From positions 87,546,001 through 87,610,000 of the forward strand of contig CM077597.1 of NCBI GenBank assembly GCA_039654915.1: a stretch of 64,000 bases of DNA, in the 5' to 3' direction. Source of the stretch: Aquilaria yunnanensis. Lineage: Eukaryota > Streptophyta > Magnoliopsida > Malvales > Thymelaeaceae. Both the position numbers and the translations under genes were made by a program. Below are positions 23,207 to 44,292 of this stretch, piece by piece (positions within the stretch are counted from its first letter, which is position 1; every line of letters starts with the position of its first letter). The notes below the pieces were generated by a model, which was not told where the DNA came from, did not search any database, and saw only the letters and a list, made by a program, of their open reading frames with translations.

Positions 23207-23719
23207 TCAGCTACTGGCCTCGGAAGGGTCAGTCTCGATACTTCCTAGGTTTCCAGCCTGAAGTGCACCCAATTGAGCCTTCAGATCTGCAATCTCGGCC
23301 TGCAGGAGATTAACTTGCTCTATGTAAACATTATTCATAGCTGCAAATGTGGTCTGAATTATCTCTAACTGGTATTTTAGGGCATTGTTCTCCTGTTCCT
23401 TCTCTTTCACCACTTCCGTCAGTCTAACATTGCCATCAAAATTTACATCATGGATGAAAAAACCATGAAACAGCTTAATCCTATGTATAGCAGCCTCTGC
23501 TGCTGACTCCTTAGCGTACGCAAGGTTCCTAGATAGTCGGCCGTCAACTTTGACAAAATTCGTTTCTCCTTCTGTTGATCCAAGCTGAATATGGACACTC
23601 ACCCTAAACTTGCCTCCTTCAAGGGAATTAGAGTATGCAGGCTTAGCTTTTTTAAGCATGTCACAAATGTGTTCAAGGCTTTCAACGAAAGGGATGGACA
23701 CGACCTCGATGACGTCCAT
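23207..23719 (-). CDS. Small protein with dsRNA-binding-like fold and coiled coil
   Basis: The frame from the Met at 23719 encodes 170 residues (an in-frame Met also exists at 23743, but TTTCCAG just before 23719 looks like a 3' splice site). The first half fits the alpha-beta-beta-beta-alpha order of a double-stranded-RNA-binding domain: FVESLEHICDMLKKAKPAYS, then FRVSVHIQLG, FVKVDGRLS, then the Ala-rich helix AYAKESAAEAAIHRIKLF. The second half is a heptad-like coiled coil (VVKEKEQENNALKYQLEIIQ, VNLLQAEIADLKAQLGALQ). I do not recognise a named family. It lies on the Helitron coding strand nearest the proposed 5' end. It could be a captured host gene or an accessory gene acting on RNA; function is not shown. 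Confidence 0.5.
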   Translation of the reverse strand: MDVIEVVSIPFVESLEHICDMLKKAKPAYSNSLEGGKFRVSVHIQLGSTEGETNFVKVDGRLSRNLAYAKESAAEAAIHRIKLFHGFFIHDVNFDGNVRLTEVVKEKEQENNALKYQLEIIQTTFAAMNNVYIEQVNLLQAEIADLKAQLGALQAGNLGSIETDPSEASS

Positions 23720-23743
23720 TAAAACTGGAAAATGAAGTAGCAT

Positions 23744-24951
23744 AGTAAAATAAGATGGATGGAGATTTTAAATAAATATTTTACTGTCTAGATCTTTAGA
23801 AAAATAATCAAGAGGATATAACTTTTTTCTTAAAACATTTGGCACACATTTGAGTCTTTGCATGGTTTGATAATGTTAACAAAACTGAACTATTTCTTGG
23901 AGACAGAAGTACCACCACATTGCACTTTCCCAACATAGTTAGGGGATTAAAAAGTTAGGATTTTAAGGTAATTATTAGTAACACAAAGAGGAGGAACGAA
24001 CTGTAAACACACAAAGCACACATAGCAAATGGAATGAATGTTATAAAACGTGAACCTGTTTCCTGTTGTGTGTATCTCTTTATAATGGGTAGTCTTCTGA
24101 TGCGTGCTCGTCTGTTGAAAATAACCAATACCTGATAGTAAGTCCAATACAGTATGATAACTGGAGCTAATGATTTAATATGACCAACATGTGTACATAT
24201 AGGAATTAGTAGACTTACTCTCTTTTATACCAGTAATTGATATAAGAAATTGTCTGCTGCTGTTGATAAAATATCTCTGGAAAAAAAAACATGGTGTAAG
24301 TCAAATAACCTGAATTAAAATTATAGGAATGAAGTAACAGATGCTGTATAAAATTTTGTTATTGAAATGACATGGTGTCCACTACTGTGTACCTTCACAG
24401 GCTGAAGAAATGGAGGATGAAAGTTAGGAGTAGCTGGAGGAAGAAGGAGAATGGCGAACTTGCTTAGCAGAATGTGCGGAGTAACTTTGGTTTCATGTAA
24501 AGTAGAAAATTTTGTGACTCATTTTTTTTATAGTGATTGATTGTAACTGTAAATAAATAATGGGTATCAATAGTGGAGGAGAGGAATAGTGTAGTGGAAG
24601 TAGTGATTGATGGCGGTTAACTACTCAGTAGATACAAGCGATGGATTCATGAGTGGTATAGGACGTGGGTTGACACATATACCTATAACTGCCTGCAAAA
24701 AGTGTAAAAACCTAACTATGAAAACGTGGTTTGAAAGCAGATTACCATGCATGTAAAAATAAAAAATAAAAAAACAGATTAGGGAGCGTGGGGTTTCGTG
24801 TATTCTTAAAAGGGTAGTTTAGGAAGTCGCCAGATGTCACTTTGTCATTAATTTGAATATCCATGTGTCACTTTGAGAATTAATTTCAAGTTTTAAAAAT
24901 ATATGAAATGACTATATAGCCAATTTACCTGCTTTCATATCTATTTATAGA
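23744..24951. other. Helitron 5' region
   Basis: No supported gene. The minus strand begins with TCTATAAATAGATATG at 24951; TCTAT/ATAGA form a tiny inverted repeat. Short blocks such as AAAGTGACACATGG and AAAGTGACATCTGG follow, a kind of leader repeat I associate with plant Helitron 5' ends from memory rather than from an alignment. Confidence 0.4.
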
Positions 24952-25478
24952 TTAGCGTTGGCAGATTATTACTTTTAAAGGCATTATTACATCTGTGTAA
25001 TCTGTGTAATATTGATTTTTAAATCAAATTAGTTTCAAAAAAAAATATATAAAATTAAAAATAAGATATTTTAAATTAAGTAACGAATTGACACTCAATA
25101 TCCAGATTTATATCACTCTAAAACCAGTTTTACTCGATTGATTTTAATCTAGGTGACCAAAGTGCAAGGGAGCGGAAATACGGAACTGGGAAAGCAAGAG
25201 GGGAAACTTAAATAAATAAAAATGTTACAAAAATAATTAGTGATTATTTTATATAGTGCTTAGTAACTGCTTACTCGCTTTGCTTTTATAGGTTTTAAAA
25301 AATTTTAAAATCATTCTAGTAGTCGGCCCTACCAAGCCCAGCCTGAGTTTTCCGGGTCTCCTAAAAGCTAAAAGCTCCAGGAAGCAAAAATACGAAGACA
25401 ATAAAAAGAAAAGGAAAATCTTTTTTTTTTCTTGTTGCGGTTTTGAATTTTCGAAAATCAAACTTATGAGCGGGAAAT

Positions 25479-25524
<46 letters not shown>

Positions 25525-25775
25525 CGCAATTCAATTTTCTTCTCGAATCGATCATCGGCACCGCGGCGCCGCTCTTCTCTTCCTCCGTCGCCCTTTACTT
25601 TTCACCTGGCTGTCTCACAGCCGACACGCGCAAGATTCCTGCAGAAATTTTGTGGATCGAGTGTTAGTTCTGGCTCTCGCTCGACTCATTTTTGTTTACT
25701 TCATTCTTATTTCGTAGATCAATTGCCATGCAACTTTGATTTCGCATGTTAAATTCTCAATTGTAGAATCGGACA
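24952..25775 (+). promoter_or_regulatory. TIO promoter and 5' UTR with (CT)n tract
   Basis: Between the Helitron 5' end and the TIO start codon. A pure CT repeat of 39 bp lies at 25482-25520, a common feature of plant 5' leaders. The final part before the ATG is C/T-rich, consistent with a leader that may itself contain a small intron ending near 25766 (TTGTAG). Nothing else is seen. Confidence 0.5.
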
Positions 25776-37515
<11,740 letters not shown>

Positions 37516-37924
37516 GACTTCAGGGAGGGTAAATTCTGTAAATTTGTAATGCAGTTGTGAACTTAACTGCTGGCCTAATTGTTTGTCTGTGCCATTAGTA
37601 AATGCTTATTCTTCTGCTGAGAAGCCTGCTCTGTTTTACTTGTCAAAAAAAAATTTGTCACCTACCACGAGTTATTCTGAATGGAATGGCTTTCAGGTTT
37701 TGGACACCTTGAGGAAGAAAATTGTTTGGGAGAGCTCCCTTACGAAAGCCTAAAAAAATTGTACTTTTGTATTTCTTTGAAATTAGTTTTATTTCATTTT
37801 GATAGTATGTTTTTTTGTCAAAAAATTATTGAAAATGACATCTAAATATTATGAGTTTTATTTATTTGTTGAATTTTCTTTTTTTTTTTTTGTTTTTGTT
37901 TTTACACTTTTACATAATAATTTA
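37516..37924. other. TIO 3' UTR and short spacer
   Basis: No gene. Downstream of the TIO stop the sequence holds the likely 3' UTR and T-rich runs, ending at the 9-bp target site of the Mutator-like element (37916-37924). Confidence 0.5.
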
Positions 37925-38101
37925 AGGAAAAATTCACCGAAGGTCACTTAGTTTTTTTTTTAATCCTAAACGGGTACCTTAGCTTAAAATTGTCTTACTA
38001 AGAAACCTTTACTTCTATTCCACATTCCATTTAGCTACTTTCCTTCTATTATAGTGTTAAGTTTGATAGAAATAACTAACATGGCTTAAAAAAAAATACT
38101 A

Positions 38102-38340
38102 TTTTCTCTGTTTCACAAAAGTTGTCCTTTTTACTATTCACAGCAATTAATCTGTGATTTTATTTCTTTTAAAATTTATCATAAAAATATGAAATTTTTA
38201 CATGAAAATGAAACTTTAAATATTCTAGTTTCTAAATATTATTTTTGATAATTTTTTTCAATTTATATTAATATAAATATATTCAAGTCAAACTTTAGTC
38301 AAAAAAGGTAAAAGGAACAGCTAATATGAAACGGAGGGAG
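38102..38340. mobile_element. Stowaway-like MITE inside the left TIR of the Mutator-like element
   Basis: A 239-bp element flanked by TA (38100-38101 and 38341-38342). Its ends are inverted: TTTTCTCTGTTTCAC at the left, and the complement of GAAACGGAGGGAG at the right (CTCCCTCCGTTTC), the Stowaway-type terminus. The body matches the MITE in TIO intron 13. It interrupts the alignment of the two long TIRs, so it inserted after the Mutator-like element. Confidence 0.85.
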
Positions 38341-38798
38341 TAAAATAAATTACAAAATAACAATTGTAGTCTTCTAACATTTTCAATTAACAATTTTAAA
38401 CCCTAAAATCCTAAATCTATGGCTTATGCTCCTACTAGTTCTTCCTCATTTGTTTCCCAATCAAAACCAAATTGATCAATTCAAAATTCACAAACTTTGG
38501 ATGATGCTAAAATTGAGCTCTGTAGCGTTGCCCCTACATTACTCGAGCTCTATAGCTTGGTATCCAAGAATATGCACTATCTTCATCCTTCATGGTAAGA
38601 GGCTTGACTTTCCAACAGTGACCTATCTCTAGGACTGATCATTCGGTTATTTCGGTTATAACCGAAACCGAAATAACGATTTTGTTCGATTTTCGGTTGT
38701 AGACGCTGGTAACCGAAATAACCGATTCTATCCCTAAAACCGAAATAACCGAAACCGAATTTCGTATAAAATCTTGGTTCCATCTAGTTCAGCGTTTC

Positions 38799-38893
38799 CG
38801 AACTTCAACTGAAGCATATATACATACTGAACTTCAACTGAAGCGTTTCAACACCCTTGTTTCCGAACTTCAACTGAAGCATATATACATACT
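38799..38893 (+). repeat. Short tandem duplication in the hAT 3' region
   Basis: The block TTCCGAACTTCAACTGAAGC followed by ATATATACATACT occurs twice (38799-38831 and about 38861-38893), with a shorter third ACTTCAACTGAAGC between them. Each core is a palindrome-like GAACTTCAACTGAAG. It may be a further subterminal structure of the hAT element. Confidence 0.65.
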
Positions 38894-39512
38894 CCCTACA
38901 GTTACAGTAAAGAGTTGTTTCATAGATAATGACTCCCTCAACGAGCATGGGCTCAAACCTAAAATCATAAATCATCATGCAACATCACAAGATTCAAAAC
39001 ATCATCACAACACACATTCTCCATAAATTCATCATGCTACAGAATATAAATTGTTTCAAAGTACAATATAAATAAAACACATATCAAAGTACACATAGAA
39101 AAGTCTAACTTTCTTGTCTTCAAACCAATAACCAAGTTAAGAAGACAAGAACAAGAGTACTGCTTTTCCATAAAATATGCCACAAACAAACAACAAGCTA
39201 AAATGCACTAGCCATCCCATTCCAAACTGCCTACAAGAAAGAAAGGTGAAAAGTGATAAGTTGCTTGAATAGAAAACAAGTAGTAGAGTTAAATAAACTA
39301 CATCTCAGGTTTATGAACAATTTAATTAACAACTAAAGAACATACTTGCCTGGAATAAGTGTTGGTCTCCCATAAGCAACTAACCAAATGTCTTATTCAA
39401 ATATCTATGATCGAATTAGGCAATGCCACTTTTGACAAATCTGAGGGGAAAAATAAAAATATAAACAAAAGAACAATCATAATTATATTAAACAAAAACA
39501 TATGTTAGATTA

Positions 39513-41702
39513 CTAAATATTTACAATCATACCTTCCTCCAATTTTTCAATTTCCTCCAAATCTTCCTCAACACCAACAGGATGCATTGATCTCCTAAGC
39601 CAATCCTGACAACATATGAGAGCCTGCACCATCTTGGGAGTCAATGAACTCCTAAATGCATCAAGAACCCTTCCTCCAGTGCTAAATGCAGATTCAGATG
39701 CAACTGTGGAGATAGGAACAACTAAGACATCACGGGCCATTTTACTAAGGATAGGAAAACGCCCACTATTCAATTTCCACCACTGTAACACATCTAAATC
39801 ATCCTCATCAGATTCACACTCCTCATTTAAATACTTAATCAAATCAGACTTTCCTTCATCACTCCCAATAAGTGACCTGAACTTCTTTTTTCTTTCCTTC
39901 GAAATTTGGCCTTTCCTCTTTTGGGTTTCAGATTGCGGCACAGCTGAAGCTTGGTTAATTCCACTTGACTGACCATAATTTTGTGGTTGCAACGTTTTCT
40001 CATACCAACTAAACAACTCATTCAAAGCATCTTTGGCCTTCTGTGCTAACTTAATTCCTAGATCTTTCTTTGACTGATACATCTCATTCAATGCAAACTC
40101 AACATACTTCAGCTTATGTCGTGGATCAAGGATCACCGCAATATATATCAACATATTCATCTTCTCGACATTACCCCAATATTTTTCATATTTTTCTCTC
40201 ATCTTCCTAGCCATAAAAGCAAATTCCAAGTCATCACTAGTTCCCCACTCATACAACAGACCATCAACTTTAGAAATCTCATGAAAAAATGTATTGGAGG
40301 TAACATATAAAGAGCCTGAAATCCTACAAGTCAGGTCATAAAAATTCTCAAGAAAAGTGACCAATCTTCTCACATTCTCCCAATCATCAGATGTAAGTAT
40401 TCCACCAGTCAACTCATTTAATTCATGCTCAAAATGAGGATCATCAGTAGCATATGTCTCAAAGGCTCTCTCAAATTGCTGTGCAGCATTCAACATCAAA
40501 TAGGTGGAATTCCACCTAGTGCTAACATCTAAGCACAACAAAGCCTTGCTCTCAATTTTCTCCCTTTCAATACATTTTTTGAAATTAGCATATCTTGCCG
40601 GAGATTGCTTCACAAATTTAACTGCAGCTCGAACACGAGCCACAGAATCATGCATCTCTTTCAATCCATCAACAACAACAAGATTGATAATATGTGCAAT
40701 ACATCTCATATGCAAGTACTTACAACCAACAACACTCGTTCCCCAATTGCTGATTTTTTTTTTCAAGAACTCAATTGCCACATCGTTAGAACTAGCATTG
40801 TCTACTGTAATTGTGAATACTCTATCAATACCCCAATCAAGAAGGCAATTCTCTACTGCCCTACCAATGATCTCACCTCTATGACCAGTTATTGGACAGA
40901 AGTTCAAAATCTTCTTATGCAATTTCCAATTTTCATCTATGAAATGTGCAGTAAGACACATGTAGTTGACTTTCTGTAAAGAAGTCCATGTATCTGTGGT
41001 GAGGCAAACCCGTTGGCTTGTATTCTTAAAATATTGTTTCAGTTTCTTCCTCTCAATTGAATACTGCTCAAAGCAATCTCTAGCAATTGTATGTCGTGAG
41101 GGAACATGAAATCTAGGACAAGCAACAGCCATGAGGTGTTTAAAACCTTCATTCTCCACAAACTTGAAAGGCAATTCATCCACAATAATCATGAAACTTA
41201 AACTTTTTCTTATTGATTCTTGATCAAACTTCCAACACCCTAGTCCCTTATCCCATTCTTCATTTCCAGCAGTAAATACCAATTCACTTTGCTTAGATTC
41301 TAAAGCAATACGTGCAAGACAAGAATTGTAATGAGATCTAAGGGAACTAGTGCCATTATCCTTTGGATGACTTGCTAGCAACCTCTCACAGTATTTACAT
41401 TTAGCTTTATGTTCCCCCTTTTCATTTGTTACCTTCTCAAAGTGAAGCCACACAGTTGACCTTGGTGCCATTGTCTTCCTCTTCGCTTGGTCGCGGCTTT
41501 TGCATTTTCCAGGTTTCGAACTTGATGCAGAGGCTGTTGCTGCGGAGTCTACTGCTGCTGTTGCTACGGAGTCTACTGCTGCTGCTGCTGCGGAGTCTAC
41601 TGCTGCTGCTGCTGCTTGTGGTTGGGTAGAGATCATTCCGTCATTCATGGCACAAGGTTGAGATAAAAGAGCTATTCTGGTAAGTGACTGAATGTAAGTC
41701 AT
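39513..41702 (-). CDS. hAT transposase (zf-BED / RNase-H-like / hATC dimerisation)
   Basis: A 729-codon frame without breaks. After an Ala-rich low-complexity stretch (repeats of AAAVDS from GCTGCN codons, about residues 30-60) comes a BED zinc finger (TVWLHFEKVTNEKGEHKAKCKYC...LRSHYNSC, about residues 82-130). The RNase-H-like catalytic core shows LTTDTWTS and ITVDNASSND, the two Asp positions, and WNSTYLML. The C-terminal dimerisation region reads DVLQWWKLNSGRFPILSKMARD and ISTVASESAFSTGGR, which includes the catalytic Glu. It belongs to the plant RICESLEEPER/DAYSLEEPER-like branch. It cuts and rejoins the hAT ends that bound it. The true start may be the Met at 41648 (MNDGMISTQPQ), because the first 18 residues look like intron or leader sequence. 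Confidence 0.93.
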   Translation of the reverse strand: MTYIQSLTRIALLSQPCAMNDGMISTQPQAAAAAVDSAAAAAVDSVATAAVDSAATASASSSKPGKCKSRDQAKRKTMAPRSTVWLHFEKVTNEKGEHKAKCKYCERLLASHPKDNGTSSLRSHYNSCLARIALESKQSELVFTAGNEEWDKGLGCWKFDQESIRKSLSFMIIVDELPFKFVENEGFKHLMAVACPRFHVPSRHTIARDCFEQYSIERKKLKQYFKNTSQRVCLTTDTWTSLQKVNYMCLTAHFIDENWKLHKKILNFCPITGHRGEIIGRAVENCLLDWGIDRVFTITVDNASSNDVAIEFLKKKISNWGTSVVGCKYLHMRCIAHIINLVVVDGLKEMHDSVARVRAAVKFVKQSPARYANFKKCIEREKIESKALLCLDVSTRWNSTYLMLNAAQQFERAFETYATDDPHFEHELNELTGGILTSDDWENVRRLVTFLENFYDLTCRISGSLYVTSNTFFHEISKVDGLLYEWGTSDDLEFAFMARKMREKYEKYWGNVEKMNMLIYIAVILDPRHKLKYVEFALNEMYQSKKDLGIKLAQKAKDALNELFSWYEKTLQPQNYGQSSGINQASAVPQSETQKRKGQISKERKKKFRSLIGSDEGKSDLIKYLNEECESDEDDLDVLQWWKLNSGRFPILSKMARDVLVVPISTVASESAFSTGGRVLDAFRSSLTPKMVQALICCQDWLRRSMHPVGVEEDLEEIEKLEEGMIVNI

Positions 41703-43262
41703 ACAAAATAACTAGGGGACCTAATTAGCATTATGTAGGACAGAAATTTCATGCTTGCATGTAGAATTAAGATAACTTAAGGAAACATGAAAATTTTTTA
41801 GGCCCATGGAAATCCAGTTGATGCATATGGTCTTTATGTAAGATGGGTTTCATTTCGATGGCAAAATTATTCAGCATAACGAAGCACAAAAGAGTGGTTC
41901 ACAAATGCTGTTTACTCCCACTAAGTTTACATTAAAACACACCTGTGAGTGGCATGGGGTACTTAGTCTTGAGTAAGGCAATACTTAGGACTAATACTAC
42001 TAGCACTTAGAATACTAGTTTACTAACAGCCAAAGGGACGAAATTGCTTGAATAGGAACATTGGAAGAGCTCGGTTACACTAGATGACCAGACCGTGGAT
42101 TTTCTGAATTTATCTTCCATTAGAGTTAGTGTGATTTCCTGTCTGAATTGCTTACTTTGCCTATGTCCTGTAAGTTAATATATCTAAATTTAAATGCATC
42201 AGTTTGATATTGAGTTCTGATCTAAGTTGAAGCTTGAAACCAGGTTTTAAGGACTTAGACAAGTTGTTTTTGTCTGATGTTTCCCTTTTGATTCTTCACA
42301 CAACAATAAGAACAGAGCATTGAATCCAAAATCAGAATGTTTGATTGTGTTAGTTCTCCAATACAATAATGTGAAATAGATGAATCACGACAAAGAAAAA
42401 GTATCCAACAAGGGGAACAACAATCAAGCAAAACATCATAAGAGAAACCACCATCTTAATTAGCCTGTTTCAACAAACGAAATTGCAACAAAAGCAAGGA
42501 GCTGCAATTTCAATCCTAAAAAAGTGAAAATTAAAATACAAAAGTTAATAATGGAAGAACTACCTTTCGATGGAAAGCTAGTTGAAGTCCTTGTTTCTGT
42601 GAGACACGATTGTCGGGAGATGAGCTAGATTGAGTTTCCGTGGTGATTTAATGGAGATTCCGGCGGCCGAGCGGTGGTGGACCTGGCACTGTTGTCGCTG
42701 ACTCGCTGTTGCTAGTTGCTATCGGTGCGTCGTGCGCGGCAGTCTGTCGCCTGCTGTCGACTTCTGGCTTCCTGCCCTGCCTCGCTGCCCCGCTACGACT
42801 GCTTCGCTCACTACTCTGCCTCGCTCAGTCGCTCACTAGTCACTGCCCTGCCACGCTCACCACCCTCCCTTCCCCGCCTGGCGCCTAGTTCATTCGAACG
42901 AATCAATTTTTCTTTGCTAGGGTTCCCAATCTGTGCGTTTTTCCCGTGTCTGTATTAGTTGCTTGCTGTTGGATTGGGCTTTCACCTGCATAGTAAAAGG
43001 AAGGAGGGTAGGGCGGGTTGGGCTTCTAGGTTAAAGATATATGGGCTAATGTGTAGGCCTGTTAACCTATGTAAATTCGGTTTATTCGGTCACCGAATTT
43101 GGCACTTTCAAAACGAAAAACCGAACCGAAAACCGATATTTAATTTCGGTTATCACCGAAACCGAACCTATAACCGAATAACTGTAACCGAAAAAACTGA
43201 AAAAATTCGGTTTTTCGGTTTTTTCGGTTAAAACCGATTAGTTGCTCACCCCTACCTATCTC

Positions 43263-44284
43263 TACGATTTTGGATTTATGGGCTCAATTTGTTAATGGAG
43301 CCCTCGAAGCTGCCTTGCAATCCACTACTCCTCAAAGTCGCCTTCCAAGTTTGACTGCCAATCAAGGGTTCATGGACAAGAACAATCTCATTGGAGAATC
43401 GAAGAATCTCATCGGCACACCTAGGTTTTATTTCCTTGGCTCAATCGGAACTGCCAATGGGTAATCGGATAATCGCTAACCTCCACGAATTCTTCTTCAA
43501 TTCATCGTGCGAGGCATAAGTGAAGAAGCAAAGAGTGGAGCGGCGGCAATGAGGGGTTTCAGGGTCTTCGGGTTAGGGGATTCGGGCGGTTGGCTAGACT
43601 GGTAGCTGGAGGTTGGTTGGATGGGCAACTGGGCTGGTGGTTGGAAGGCAACCGGTGGTTGGGTTGGCGACTGGGCTAATGGCTAGTAATAGAGATGAAA
43701 TATTTGGGTTTCAGGGATAGAATTGAGTTTAGTAGAAGTGTACGAGTTAAAATTAGTATTTAAAACAGTTTGAGGACTACTAGTGTTATTTTATGATTTG
43801 TTTAATAATTTTTTATGTTATATTAGCATTTTTCATCAAATGTAACTTTGAAATTAATAGAAAGTATCCAGATAGGACAAACATTAAGATGTAAGGTACC
43901 TCGCTATGACAATTCGAAGGTAGGATATCCAATTAGGACAAAAAAATAAGCTAAGTGGCCCCAGTGGATTTTATCCTAACAATTTATTAAATCGACTCTA
44001 GCATAAGTAATAAAAAGTGATATTTTTTAGCAGTAAATTTTTTATTATAAAATGCATTGTCCTAGAATTTCGCCATGCATTTAAAACCTTTTAAAATAAT
44101 CCATATAATTCAAGGTAGATTAAGGTATAAAAGAATACCTGGGAAAGTTAAAGCTAAATCTACTGGCTTTTTGAAATTTTGAAGATTTTAAGTCATAATT
44201 TGTTGTATTTGGCAGACAATACACCTTTAGGAGGGTCCAAAGGCCCCAAACCATGTTCAAGGTTGGCGTTATCAAAACTTTAGC
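43263..44284. other. Right part of the Mutator-like element and spacer
   Basis: Up to 43977 this is the body and right TIR of the Mutator-like element. About 43270-43700 is G/C-richer and gene-like but has no recognisable product; 43560-43690 contains imperfect repeats of GGTTGG/GGCGACTGGG. From 43987 to 44284 the DNA is AT-rich with nothing supportable. Confidence 0.45.
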
Positions 44285-44292
44285 CATTGGAC

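Larger units (their letters stand above)
10998..24951 (-). mobile_element. Large autonomous-type Helitron with accessory genes
   Basis: All the main genes lie on the minus strand, so the element reads from high to low coordinates. The 3' end at 10998 shows the Helitron signature: a GC-rich hairpin (11009-11027), a short A/T spacer, then CTAG followed by T. The proposed 5' end at 24951 reads A/TCTATAAATAGATATG, beginning with TC after a host A as Helitrons do, without target duplication. Inside are an intact Rep-helicase, an RPA-like gene, an F-box-like gene, a dsRBD-like coiled-coil gene and opposite-strand gene-like pieces. Rep-helicase, RPA gene and 3' end are clear. The 5' end is less sure: an alternative TC start (A/TCTCTTCTA) at 20713 would shorten the element to 9.7 kb and exclude the last two items. 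Such elements transpose by rolling-circle replication between A and T. Confidence 0.8.
38630..43254 (-). mobile_element. Complete hAT transposon with intact transposase
   Basis: Flanked by perfect 8-bp direct repeats CCTATCTC at 38622-38629 and 43255-43262. Termini are short imperfect inverted repeats: TAGGACTGATCATTCGG at the left and TAGGGGTGAGCAACTAATCGG-like (reverse complement) at the right. Both subterminal zones are packed with AACCGAAA/TTTCGGTT motifs (38640-38765 and 43078-43236), probable transposase-binding sites. The single transposase gene on the minus strand is open. Length 4625 bp. Its CT-rich segment at 42700-42960 would be the leader of the transposase transcript. Intact coding capacity, clear ends and perfect duplication suggest recent insertion and possible autonomy. 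Confidence 0.92.
37925..43977. mobile_element. Mutator-like long-TIR element hosting nested insertions
   Basis: The left end (from 37925, AGGAAAAATTCACCGAAGG) and the reverse complement of the right end (ending 43977, AGGATAAAATCCACTGGGG) align for over 200 bp once the MITE at 38102 is removed; shared blocks include CACTTAG, TACTTTC.TTCTATTA and AAAATAACA.TAGT.GTC. Flanks are AATAATTTA (37916-37924) and AACAATTTA (43978-43986), 8 of 9 identical, the 9-bp duplication length typical of Mutator-like elements. No transposase of its own is seen. After removing the nested hAT and MITE only about 1.2 kb remains, with a gene-like core at about 38400-38629 plus 43263-43700, so it may be a Pack-MULE carrying host sequence. 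The element is older than both insertions. Confidence 0.72.

Noticed and set aside
25361..25561. Minus-strand frame with an Arg-Glu repeat
   Set aside because: It translates the CT microsatellite in the TIO leader.
41426..41629. Leu-rich plus-strand frame
   Set aside because: It is the antisense of the GCTGCN-type repeat coding for the Ala-rich N-terminus of the hAT transposase.
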